DNA of 10,465 bases from Candidatus Pelagibacterales bacterium. GTDB taxonomy: Bacteria; Pseudomonadota; Alphaproteobacteria; TMED109. Position 1 is the first letter of the stretch. Each line of letters opens with the position of its first letter. Both the position numbers and the translations under genes were made by a program. This document shows, one piece after another, positions 1 to 7,402 of this stretch. Where the stretch lies: positions 1 to 10,465 of the forward strand of contig PCCU01000077.1 in assembly GCA_002732015.1 (NCBI GenBank). The letters run 5' to 3'. A model generated the notes under the pieces. That model worked only from the letters and a program-made list of their open reading frames with translations. It did no database searches and was not told the origin of the DNA.

Positions 1-90
1 GGATGGGTGGCTGAGCGGTTGAAAGCACCGGTCTTGAAAACCGGCAAGGGTGAAAGCCCTTCGTGGGTTCGAATCCCACCCCATCCGCCA
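1..90 (+). tRNA. tRNA-Ser(UGA), intact, CCA encoded
   Basis: A full serine tRNA can be folded by eye. The acceptor stem pairs 1-7 with 80-86, the D stem is 10-12 with 24-26, and the anticodon stem is 28-32 with 40-44. The loop at 33-39 carries anticodon TGA at 35-37. A long variable arm at 45-62, typical of class II tRNAs, follows. The T stem is 63-67 with 75-79 around a TTCGAAT loop. The discriminator G is at 87 and CCA at 88-90. Its 3' part from the T loop onward is duplicated at 10378-10397, so this gene is the apparent integration target, with its 3' end restored by the inserted DNA. Confidence 0.97.
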
Positions 91-93
91 TAT
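74..93 (+). repeat. Left attachment repeat (attL-like) in the 3' end of tRNA-Ser
   Basis: TCCCACCCCATCCGCCATAT here is identical to 10378-10397. Extending upstream to position 70 gives 23 of 24 matches to 10374-10397, with a single A/C difference at 73 versus 10377; similarity stops on both sides beyond that. The repeat covers the end of the T loop, the T-stem 3' strand, the acceptor 3' strand, CCA and three flanking bases, a classic tRNA-targeting recombinase core. Confidence 0.9.
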
Positions 94-289
94 CTATAAA
101 TTCCTTACCTTTTTTAAATTTAAAATTTTTATAAATTATATAATAATTACAGGTATTTATAACTTATACTTAATTAAATTCTCTATTGCTACAAGATACA
201 ACCTACGGAAAATTGTGGTACAGATATTGAGAATTAAAAATTAATTAACTTATTTAAGTTTAAAAAAAATGACTCAATATGATTTTGTA

Positions 290-1189
290 TTAGATTATTA
301 TCTTAAAATCATTATATTCCAAGCAGGATACTAATGTGTTATAACCTTTTTTTGCATACTCAAATGGATTTGCTTTAATAGGATCTTGTTCTGCTTCAAC
401 AACAATCCAACCACTATACTTTATATCTTTAAGTCTTTTAATAAATTTTCGGTAGTTAATGCAACCGTCTCCTGGAACTGTAAATATACCATTCAACACA
501 CAATCTAAAAAACTATCCTTAGTTTTATCCACTTTTTTTAAAATATTCTCTCTAATATCTTTTGCATGAACATGATTTATTCTATTTCCAAAGGCAGAAA
601 TAATTTTCTCATAATCACCGTTGGCGAATAGAAGATGCCCTGTGTCTAAAAGAAGACCAACAGATTCTCTAGTATTATCCATTAACTGCTCAATCTCATT
701 TTGCGTCTCAACGACTGTACCCATATGATGATGGAAACTCAAAGGCACACCTTTATCCAAGCAGTAATCGGCTAAATTACTTAAGTCTTGTCCATATTGC
801 TTAATATCAAATTCTGATAATCTTGGTCTCGAATTTAAAGGTTTGTCTTTATTATTTTGAACTGTATTGTAAGTTTCTCCATAAACTAAAACACTTGCAC
901 CAACTTTCACAAATAGTTTCAACATTTTATCTAACTTTATTTTTTCGTCATTTAACTTATTTTTAAGCAATGTTCCAGAATACCAACCGGAAATAAGTTT
1001 TAATTCGTGCGCTTCTAAAACTTTTTTAAGGCTATTAGGATTGTTTGGAAATTTTCCGCCTAACTCAGTTCCTGAAAACCCAGCTAAGCGTGTTTCTTTT
1101 AAGCATGTTTCTAAGCTAGTATCACCTCCTAGTTCAGGTAAATCATCATTAGTCCATGAAATTGGTGACATACCCAATTTTACCTCCAT
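290..1189 (-). CDS. iolE: Myo-inosose-2 dehydratase (IolE)
   Basis: This 299-residue TIM-barrel protein of the xylose-isomerase-like superfamily should convert scyllo-inosose to 3D-(3,5/4)-trihydroxycyclohexane-1,2-dione, the second step of cytosolic myo-inositol breakdown. Family hallmarks are visible. The first strand reads GMSPISWTNDDLPELGG (6-22), followed by GTELGGKFP (40-48), FHHHMGT (152-158), LLLDTGH (179-185), HVHAKD (206-211), FTVPGDG (236-242) and VVEAEQDP (263-270). The last three and the LDTGH segment hold the expected metal and active-site carboxylates and histidines. The ATG at 1189 is kept because Met7 would cut off the first strand, although a GGAGGT lies 10 bases before Met7. 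It follows iolD by 49 bases in the same operon. A weak AT hairpin at 247-260 lies after the stop. Confidence 0.95.
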   Translation of the reverse strand: MEVKLGMSPISWTNDDLPELGGDTSLETCLKETRLAGFSGTELGGKFPNNPNSLKKVLEAHELKLISGWYSGTLLKNKLNDEKIKLDKMLKLFVKVGASVLVYGETYNTVQNNKDKPLNSRPRLSEFDIKQYGQDLSNLADYCLDKGVPLSFHHHMGTVVETQNEIEQLMDNTRESVGLLLDTGHLLFANGDYEKIISAFGNRINHVHAKDIRENILKKVDKTKDSFLDCVLNGIFTVPGDGCINYRKFIKRLKDIKYSGWIVVEAEQDPIKANPFEYAKKGYNTLVSCLEYNDFKIII

Positions 1190-1238
1190 CTAAGACACGC
1201 CTTTTCTTTTGAAAATTTATCGATTAACTTTCCGATCA

Positions 1239-3089
1239 TCATTTAAATCCTTTGTTTTGATTTATTCTAGCAACTAAATAGTCCTTTCTAAGATTTGACT
1301 TATTACTATCCGTAAAAGTTTCTGGAATGGCAACATCCCACCAAGCACCTCCTTCTACAGTACTAATATTTGGATCTGTATCAATAACTATAACCTTAAC
1401 CCCCTTTTTTCTAATTGTGTTTTTTACCTCAACTTCGAGTTCAGCTATTTCAGACACATAGACAGCTTTAGCTCCCATAGATTTGGCGTGAGAAACGAAA
1501 TCAATCTCTATCTGCTTATCAAATTTAGAGTCAGAAAACAGATTATTAAACTCTGCTCCCCCTGTTGCCTTTTGCAAACGATTGATACAACCATACCCTT
1601 TATTGTTTGTAAGAATAAGGGTCATTGAAATTCCCATCATAGCAGCTGTAGCTAGTTCAGAATTCATCATTAGGTAAGATCCGTCACCTGAAAAAACGAC
1701 ATTAGGTCTATTAGGTGTAGCGAGATTTACTCCAATACCAGCTGAGATTTCATATCCCATGCAAGAATAGCCATACTCCATATGATATGTATTTTGATCT
1801 AAAACTTTCCACAGTTTGTGCAGTTCTCCTGGCATTGAGCCTGCTGCCCCAATAACGATTGTGTTTTCAGGAACACTTCGGTTTACAGCACCAATTACTT
1901 GACTGTCGGAAGGCAAACTATTCATCAAACTGGGAGCTGTTATTTTCTCTAAGTCTTTTAACCATTTTTCTTTAGCTGCGGTATACTTTGAGATATAGCC
2001 TGAACTGACCTTATAATTTGTGCTTAGCGCCTTTAGTAATTGCAATGAAACTTTAGCATCGCCTAATATAGGTTTTGATTGGTGTTTTGTTAGATCATGT
2101 GCTTGTACATTAATAGAGTATACCGGGGCTTTTATTAATCCGTTAGAGCCAGTTGTAAAATCTTGCAATCGACTACCAACTGAAATAATAAAATCAGCGT
2201 CCGAAATAATTGCATTGGCTGAACTAGAACCTGTCACACCTATAGATCCAAGATTCTGTTCATCTTTTTCCACCAGTACCGATTTTCCTGCTTGAGTTAC
2301 CACTAATGGCACTTTAGTAATATCTAAAAATTCCTTTAATTCATCTTGAGCATTACTATATTTCACGCCTCCACCAGCAATTAAAACAGGTTTTTTTGAC
2401 TTTTCTAGAGTACTAGCCAACCTTTCGATTTCTCTTCGGTCAGGTTGAATTCTCCTTACATTCCAATAAGAGGGTTCAAAAAAAGACACGGGGTAATTAT
2501 AAGCTTCAGCTTGAACATCTTGACAAAATGCTAGCGTTACGGGTCCGGTCATGGCAGGATCAGTAAGGATTGACATAGCTTTTGGCAAGGCGTTAAGTAA
2601 CTGTTCAGGTCTAGTTATACGATCAAAATATCTACTGACTGGTCTGAAGCAATCATTTGCTGATACAGTCCCATCTTCAAAATCTTCAATCTGTTGCAGT
2701 ACTGGGTCAGGCCGTCTGTCAGCAAACACATCACCTGGTAGTAAAAGAATTGGTAGTCTATTAACGTGAGCCAATGCAGCTGCCGTCACTAAATTCGTTG
2801 CACCAGGACCGATAGAGGATGTGACTGCCATAAACCTTCTTCTTTGCATTTCTTTTGTGTATGCCAATGCAGCATGTGCCATACCTTGTTCGTTATGTCC
2901 TCTATATGTTGGAAGAACTGTTTTATACTTTTCTAAAGCCTCACCTATGCCGGCAACATTACCGTGTCCAAATATACCCCACACTCCCTTAAAAGCCATT
3001 TCATACGATCCATCAAATTGTTCAATCTTTTGTGCAATGATCCACTTCACTAGGGCTTGCGCAGATGTTAATCTAACTGTTTTCATCAT
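1239..3089 (-). CDS. iolD: 3D-(3,5/4)-trihydroxycyclohexane-1,2-dione hydrolase (IolD)
   Basis: This thiamine-diphosphate enzyme of 616 residues, full length for the family, opens the inositol-derived ring to 5-deoxyglucuronate. The three domains of the acetolactate-synthase fold are recognisable. The N-terminal pyrimidine-binding domain has GHNEQGMAHAALAY (64-77), with Glu67 as the cofactor-activating glutamate. The central Rossmann-like domain starts near 205, with PVLIAGGGVKYS at 234-245. The C-terminal diphosphate-binding domain carries GDGS (468-471) and NN (495-496), the usual TPP/magnesium motif. A good ribosome site, AGAGGA, precedes the first ATG of an ATG-ATG pair. It sits between the importer genes and iolE. 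The 129-base gap upstream is long enough for its own promoter. Confidence 0.95.
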   Translation of the reverse strand: MMKTVRLTSAQALVKWIIAQKIEQFDGSYEMAFKGVWGIFGHGNVAGIGEALEKYKTVLPTYRGHNEQGMAHAALAYTKEMQRRRFMAVTSSIGPGATNLVTAAALAHVNRLPILLLPGDVFADRRPDPVLQQIEDFEDGTVSANDCFRPVSRYFDRITRPEQLLNALPKAMSILTDPAMTGPVTLAFCQDVQAEAYNYPVSFFEPSYWNVRRIQPDRREIERLASTLEKSKKPVLIAGGGVKYSNAQDELKEFLDITKVPLVVTQAGKSVLVEKDEQNLGSIGVTGSSSANAIISDADFIISVGSRLQDFTTGSNGLIKAPVYSINVQAHDLTKHQSKPILGDAKVSLQLLKALSTNYKVSSGYISKYTAAKEKWLKDLEKITAPSLMNSLPSDSQVIGAVNRSVPENTIVIGAAGSMPGELHKLWKVLDQNTYHMEYGYSCMGYEISAGIGVNLATPNRPNVVFSGDGSYLMMNSELATAAMMGISMTLILTNNKGYGCINRLQKATGGAEFNNLFSDSKFDKQIEIDFVSHAKSMGAKAVYVSEIAELEVEVKNTIRKKGVKVIVIDTDPNISTVEGGAWWDVAIPETFTDSNKSNLRKDYLVARINQNKGFK

Positions 3090-3218
3090 TTATTGTTCCT
3101 CTTGTATAACTTTATTAACTGTGGAATTATAAAAATGTCATTCTTTGTTATTAATTATTAATTTAAATCCCAAACCGTTTTCTAAAAAACCGTTCAAAAC
3201 TTAATTTTTTCCATTGGA
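3090..3218 (-). promoter_or_regulatory. Spacer upstream of iolD with 8-bp direct repeats; possible operator or internal promoter
   Basis: The gap between the ATPase stop and the iolD start is the longest inside this operon. AAACCGTT occurs twice on the plus strand, at 3172-3179 and 3187-3194, 15 bases apart. The first copy with one more base, AAACCGTTT, is an inverted pair of AAAC and GTTT half-sites around one base, a shape common in bacterial operators. No T-tailed terminator hairpin is evident, so read-through from the importer genes is likely. Regulatory function is inferred. Confidence 0.3.
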
Positions 3219-3989
3219 TCAATTGTATCTTTCTGAGAACTCTGTTTCAAGTTTATCTAAATCTTCACCACCCGCCATTAGAGGTCTGAGATTATTTATA
3301 TCAATTTCATCTCTCGATCCCTCAGCTAAAACTTTTCCTCTATTAAGAAAAGCAAACCGATCTCCCAAAAGTTTAGCATGCATATCGTTATGAGTTATGA
3401 ATATGATCGCTATGTCTCCTAAATCTTTAACTTTTTTTATAGTTCTTAAAACTTCTAATTGCTGCTTTTGTCCGAGGGCTGAAGTGGGCTCATCAAGAAT
3501 GAGTACATTGGCACCAAAATAAATAGCTCTAGCTATCGCAAGTGTCTGTCTTTGTCCACCAGACATTGTGCCTATAGGTTGTGTTGGGTCCGCAACATCA
3601 ATACCCAGTTTAGCCATTTCCTTTCGTGTAATATCATTCATTAGAGACATATCTAAAAAAATACCTTTTGTAATTTCTCTGCCTAGAAAAAAATTTCTAG
3701 TTACACTCATTAAAGATTGCAAGGCCAAGTCTTGATAGACGGTACCAATTCCAGCAGTAACAGCTTGTCTAGGTGACTTAAAATTTACCACCTTGCCATT
3801 CAATAGTATTTCACCCTCACTAGGTATATGGACTCCGGATAATAGTTTTATAAGTGTTGACTTTCCAGCACCATTGTCTCCTAAAAGAGCCGTTATTTCA
3901 CCCTTGAAAACTTTAAAAGAAATGTCCTTTAGAGCTATTATGTTTCCAAAAAATTTTGATACACCTTTAAACTCAATTGATGGGGTCAT
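3219..3989 (-). CDS. Sugar/cyclitol ABC importer ATPase, single-domain CUT2 type
   Basis: This 256-residue cytoplasmic ATPase energises the importer made with the two genes just upstream. Walker A is GDNGAGKST at 37-45, the signature is SGGQRQ at 143-148, Walker B is VLILDE near 162-167, and the switch histidine is H200 in FITHND. The Q-loop lies in VYQDLAL (84-90). It has a single nucleotide-binding domain, as in FrcA-like CUT2 systems, and not the two fused domains of RbsA or MglA. Its start lies 7 bases after the permease stop, so the two are probably translationally coupled. With iolD and iolE downstream, myo-inositol or a related cyclitol is the best substrate guess; the ATPase sequence alone does not settle this. 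Confidence 0.93.
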   Translation of the reverse strand: MTPSIEFKGVSKFFGNIIALKDISFKVFKGEITALLGDNGAGKSTLIKLLSGVHIPSEGEILLNGKVVNFKSPRQAVTAGIGTVYQDLALQSLMSVTRNFFLGREITKGIFLDMSLMNDITRKEMAKLGIDVADPTQPIGTMSGGQRQTLAIARAIYFGANVLILDEPTSALGQKQQLEVLRTIKKVKDLGDIAIIFITHNDMHAKLLGDRFAFLNRGKVLAEGSRDEIDINNLRPLMAGGEDLDKLETEFSERYN

Positions 3990-3996
3990 ATATCCA

Positions 3997-5055
3997 TTAT
4001 CCTTTCACTATCCTATCTCTTAAAAATTGGTTTAAGAGAGCAGATCCCAATATAAGCATCCCTAACATTACTCTAAAAAGATTATTATCGATGAAAGGTA
4101 CAAAATTTATTCCTCTGCTCGCAATTGCAAAAATTAATGCCCCAAGAACAGCTCCAACTACAGAACCGTATCCCCCAGTTAAAGCACAACCGCCAATAAC
4201 AGCTGCTGCAATTGCATGTAACTCCCTAAAATCTCCAGCTTTTGGATCTGATGCACCAGAGGTCATAACTGTTAAAATACCTAACAAGCAAGCCAGAGAA
4301 GTTGATATCATAAAAAGACTAATTTTTACCCTTGCCACTGGAACTCCTACAGCTCTTGCGGCCACAGGATCTCCTCCAGATGCATATATCCAATTTCCAT
4401 ATGGCGTTCGGGTGGTGATGAAAGCAACTAAAAAAACAAGAATAATAAAATAATAAACTTCAGCATCAAAAGGCAGTCCAAAAGCCCTATCGAATGCAAA
4501 AATGTTATCAATCAGTGTAGGGTCCTCTCCACCTCCTGGGGGAGGTTTAAGATTTGCCTTAACAGATAATCTAGATTGATTGAAAAAAGTCTGACTAAGA
4601 AATACTGCAAACCCTCTACTAGCGAACCAAAAAGCTAGAGTTACAATGAAACTAGGAAGTCCAGTTCTGACAACAATTATTCCAATAATAAATCCTAAAA
4701 AGGCGAGTTCCAAAAAGGTTAATATAATCGCCAACTCTACTGGCACTCCAAATAAAAGAAAAATAGCAAAACTATGTCCAGCCAAAGCGATATTAGCTCC
4801 CATACTAAGATCAAATTCTCCTGCTATCATTAGAAGAGAGGCTCCAATAGCTAAAATGCCAACAAATGCTGCAAGTTCTACCCATGCCTGGATACCTATT
4901 GGATTTAACCACATAGCTTCAAATGTACCGCTTATCGAGGTAAGTGTCATAAAAGTGATAACGATTATTATTAGTCCAAAAACAGATCCCAGCTCAGGTC
5001 TAGATATAGATCTTCTGATTAATCCAATTTCTCGTATGCGTTCATCAGTTTCCAT
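3997..5055 (-). CDS. Sugar/cyclitol ABC importer permease, CUT2 (BPD_transp_2) family
   Basis: This 352-residue inner-membrane protein forms the translocation channel of the importer. It has a short charged N-terminus and many hydrophobic segments (roughly 23-42, 60-78, 86-103, 107-129, 135-154, 200-214, 245-265, 281-312 and 326-343). It carries the family motif GEFDLSMG (79-86) and a cytoplasmic loop GGDPVAARAVGVPV (227-240), the likely ATPase contact. A soluble-looking insert rich in Pro and Gly, PPPGGGED (171-178), lies between membrane segments and faces either side. AGGTGG precedes the ATG by a short spacer. It is separated from the binding-protein gene by 73 bases that hold a strong hairpin. 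Confidence 0.93.
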   Translation of the reverse strand: METDERIREIGLIRRSISRPELGSVFGLIIIVITFMTLTSISGTFEAMWLNPIGIQAWVELAAFVGILAIGASLLMIAGEFDLSMGANIALAGHSFAIFLLFGVPVELAIILTFLELAFLGFIIGIIVVRTGLPSFIVTLAFWFASRGFAVFLSQTFFNQSRLSVKANLKPPPGGGEDPTLIDNIFAFDRAFGLPFDAEVYYFIILVFLVAFITTRTPYGNWIYASGGDPVAARAVGVPVARVKISLFMISTSLACLLGILTVMTSGASDPKAGDFRELHAIAAAVIGGCALTGGYGSVVGAVLGALIFAIASRGINFVPFIDNNLFRVMLGMLILGSALLNQFLRDRIVKG

Positions 5056-5070
5056 TTGTCCACCTAAGAT

Positions 5071-5103
5071 GAATCTGGCAAATCAAAAGGATTTGCCAGA
5101 TTC
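5071..5103 (-). promoter_or_regulatory. 13-bp perfect intercistronic stem-loop between binding protein and permease genes
   Basis: GAATCTGGCAAAT at 5071-5083 is exactly complementary to 5091-5103, with a 7-base loop. It lies in the only sizeable gap within the importer genes and is not followed by a run of T on the transcribed strand, so it does not look like a simple terminator. In importer operons such hairpins often protect or process the mRNA so that the binding protein is made in excess over the membrane parts; that role is inferred here. Confidence 0.7.
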
Positions 5104-5128
5104 TATACTAAAGGAAAAAGATTATTGC

Positions 5129-6055
5129 TTATCTTTCTTTCCCAGCTAGTTTCTTTACTAATTCAACATTGCCCTTAGTAACAAAACCTGGGCCTGAGTT
5201 AATTGAATTACCTGGAAGAGTACCATTTCTGTGATTTAGGTGAAGTACCACAACTGGCACATAACCTTGAAGAAATTGTTGCTGGTCTATAGCGTAGTTA
5301 ACTGTTCCGTCAATTATGCCATCAACAATTGCTGGTCCAAGGTCAAAACAACCTAACACAACTTTTCCAGCTTTACCCATTTCTTTTAGAGCGGCTATAG
5401 TTGGGTCACAACCTGTTGGACCAACTGCCATTATGGCACCTGTGTTTGGATTAGATGTCATATGTGCAATGACAGTATTTTTAATATCATCAAAATCAGT
5501 TGAAACCTCAACCATATTGAGCTTCTCACCCATGCCATCAGCAAATCCCTGACACCTGTCCTTCAGCGCAGTATTCATTGGCTCATGGTTAAAGCAAACC
5601 GAGTTCTTTCCACCTAAACCTTTGCTTTTTTCACCACCACCTAGACCAGCTTCATATTCGGGTTGCCCAACATGCATTACAGCACCTAAACTTTTTGAAA
5701 CGCCAGCACCAGAATTCATAGATATGACTGGAATCCCAGCTGCAACAGCTGCTTTAATTGGTCCACCCAAAATGTCAGGTGCTGGTATTGATACAACTAT
5801 ACCATCTGGCTTTTGTGCAATAGCAGCTTCAATTAAAGATGCCATTTCGTTTAAATCTCCGGTTGGTGGATTTCTATATTGAACATCTGCGCCAGTGTCT
5901 TTTTTAGCAGCTTCAACGCCATTTCTTACAACACCCCAAAAAGCATCTGTGTCAGAGCCATGAGTTACAACGATAATATTAGCTTTATGATCTCCAGCAA
6001 AAGAAAAACTGGTAGATAACAAAAAAGCTATTAACGTAGTTAGTATTTTTTTCAT
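5129..6055 (-). CDS. Periplasmic sugar/cyclitol-binding protein of the ABC importer
   Basis: This 308-residue protein is the likely substrate receptor of the importer. It begins with a Sec signal peptide (MKK, a hydrophobic core, then SFA), with probable cleavage after Ala20; there is no lipobox cysteine, so it should be soluble in the periplasm. The mature part has the two-lobe Peripla_BP_4 pattern of ribose, galactose and inositol receptors: a first strand at IIVVTHGSDTDAFW (26-39), then KPDGIVVSIP and GIPVISMNSG, and a later hinge region near GCFDLGPAIVDGI. GGAG lies 8 bases before the ATG. It is first in the operon, facing the divergent control region, and would be the most abundant product. 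The inositol assignment rests on the neighbouring iol genes. Confidence 0.9.
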   Translation of the reverse strand: MKKILTTLIAFLLSTSFSFAGDHKANIIVVTHGSDTDAFWGVVRNGVEAAKKDTGADVQYRNPPTGDLNEMASLIEAAIAQKPDGIVVSIPAPDILGGPIKAAVAAGIPVISMNSGAGVSKSLGAVMHVGQPEYEAGLGGGEKSKGLGGKNSVCFNHEPMNTALKDRCQGFADGMGEKLNMVEVSTDFDDIKNTVIAHMTSNPNTGAIMAVGPTGCDPTIAALKEMGKAGKVVLGCFDLGPAIVDGIIDGTVNYAIDQQQFLQGYVPVVVLHLNHRNGTLPGNSINSGPGFVTKGNVELVKKLAGKER

Positions 6056-6268
6056 AAATTTTTCTCCACATTAAAATTATTTAGTAATATTAACATAGTA
6101 GAATCAGTCTCTTTCAAAGTAAAATAATTTATTGTGTAAAGAAGATATTAAAAGTTATCTTGATAATATACATATAAAAATTAGATAAAATTAGAATGGC
6201 AACTTGCTACTTCCTCAGTTTTTTATAAAATTTGTATTAATAGTACTCATTTTGTTTAGGAGATATTT
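6056..6268. promoter_or_regulatory. Divergent control region for the importer-iolDE operon and the LgdA-like dehydrogenase
   Basis: This 213-base AT-rich gap separates two outward-facing genes. On the minus strand, TTGAAA (6117-6112) and TTAATA (6093-6088), 18 bases apart, could be the importer promoter. On the plus strand, TTGCTA (6204-6209) and TAAAAT (6226-6231), 16 bases apart, could serve the dehydrogenase. Clear ribosome sites flank both starts: GGAG for the importer side and AGGAG at 6258-6262 for the plus-strand gene. A small palindrome, TTATC-TT-GATAA (6155-6166), nested inside a wider ATATTA/TAATAT pair (6145-6169), is a candidate operator. The AT richness makes each box weakly supported. 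Confidence 0.4.
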
Positions 6269-7393
6269 ATGAAAGGTATTGGGGTAGGAGTTATTGGTAC
6301 AGGGTTTATGGGTAAAGCTCACTCAGTTGCCTATAGTGGTTCCGCTTCAGTTTTTGGTACAGGGTTAAGACCAAAACTGGAGATAGTTTGTGATTTAAGT
6401 CCCAAGAGAGCTAGTCAAAGAGCAACAGACCTTGGATTTTCAAGGTATACTAGCAACTGGCTAGAGGTAGTAAACGACCCAAAAGTAGATCTAGTTTCTG
6501 TTTGTACACCAAATGATACCCACGCTGAAATTGCAATTTCAGCTTTAAAGTTAGGAAAAAGTGTTTGGTGTGAGAAACCTATGTCAAGTAGCCTGCTAGA
6601 TAGTAAGAAAATGCTTTCGGCGTCAAAAAAAAGTAGAGGCAAAACCATAATTGGTTACAATTACACAAAAAATCCATCAGTATTACATGCAAGAGAGTTA
6701 ATAGAAAGTGGTACAATCGGTGACATCGCGGGTTTTTTTTGTCGTTACGATGTCGATAATGAGGCGGATAAAAAAAGACCGTGGTCTTGGCGTATGTCAC
6801 GAGATGCCTCTGGTACAGGGGCAAATGGGGATATATTAAGTCATGTTATCAGCGTAGCGCACTTTTTAGTTGGATCAACTATCTCAAAAGTTGTAGGAGA
6901 TATAAACATTGTTCATCCCAAAAGGAAAGATCCAGCTAATAAAAAAGAAACTAAGATTGTAGATAACGACGATATGATCGCAGCTCTTATTCATTTTAAA
7001 AATGGAGTCCATGGGCATATAGGCGCCAGTAGAGTTACTTGGGGTAAAAAATGTGGGCTTACATGGGAAGTACACGGAACACTTGGTACAATAACCTTCG
7101 ATCAGGAAAGACTAAACGAGATCAAATTATTTACACGACAAAAAAAGAAAAGTACAGACGGGTTCAGAACTATTTTAACAGGTCCTGATCATCCTTTTTA
7201 CAAATCATTTCTACCTAATGGAGGTCACAGTTTAGGATTTATGGATGTAAAAATGTGTGAATTACAGATGCTTTTGTTCGCAATAGAGCACGATACAGAG
7301 ACTTGGCCTAATTTTGAATCTGGATATGATATAGAAAAAGTAATGAACGCTGTAGATAGATCAGCGCTAAGTGGAAAGTGGATAAAAATCTAG
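6269..7393 (+). CDS. Gfo/Idh/MocA-family NAD(P)-dependent sugar or cyclitol dehydrogenase, levoglucosan-dehydrogenase-like
   Basis: This 374-residue cytoplasmic oxidoreductase has an N-terminal Rossmann domain with GTGFMG (10-15), the CTPNDTH loop (79-85) and the catalytic lysine motif CEKP (101-104, Lys103). A C-terminal substrate domain follows. Asp188 and His192 of GDILSH supply the rest of the usual Lys-Asp-His set. The C-terminal run GFRTILTGPDHP and the overall length resemble, from memory, the levoglucosan-dehydrogenase-like branch more than classical IolG. One oddity is GDILSHVIS, where relatives usually read GDIGSHVID. It is alone on the plus strand, divergent from the importer, and meets iolG tail to tail with a 9-base gap. 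It may oxidise a second inositol isomer or a modified cyclitol; the exact substrate cannot be read from sequence. Confidence 0.88.
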   Translation: MKGIGVGVIGTGFMGKAHSVAYSGSASVFGTGLRPKLEIVCDLSPKRASQRATDLGFSRYTSNWLEVVNDPKVDLVSVCTPNDTHAEIAISALKLGKSVWCEKPMSSSLLDSKKMLSASKKSRGKTIIGYNYTKNPSVLHARELIESGTIGDIAGFFCRYDVDNEADKKRPWSWRMSRDASGTGANGDILSHVISVAHFLVGSTISKVVGDINIVHPKRKDPANKKETKIVDNDDMIAALIHFKNGVHGHIGASRVTWGKKCGLTWEVHGTLGTITFDQERLNEIKLFTRQKKKSTDGFRTILTGPDHPFYKSFLPNGGHSLGFMDVKMCELQMLLFAIEHDTETWPNFESGYDIEKVMNAVDRSALSGKWIKI

Positions 7394-7402
7394 TTACAAT
7401 TA

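Noticed and set aside
50..244. A 64-codon open frame on the plus strand
   Set aside because: It begins inside the variable arm of the tRNA-Ser gene and continues into AT-rich spacer; its low-complexity Ile/Phe/Tyr-rich product has no recognisable features.
247..260. AACTTA-TT-TAAGTT hairpin as terminator of the importer-iolDE operon
   Set aside because: It is only six A-T-rich pairs with a two-base loop, too small for an RNA tetraloop fold and with no strong T tail; not listed as a terminator.
1153..1171. Alternative iolE start at Met7, preceded by GGAGGT
   Set aside because: The spacing of 10 bases is acceptable, but starting there would remove part of the conserved first beta strand, so 1189 is preferred.
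6415..7075. Minus-strand open frames opposite the plus-strand dehydrogenase
   Set aside because: They lie wholly within a gene with clear Gfo/Idh/MocA motifs and their products show no family features.
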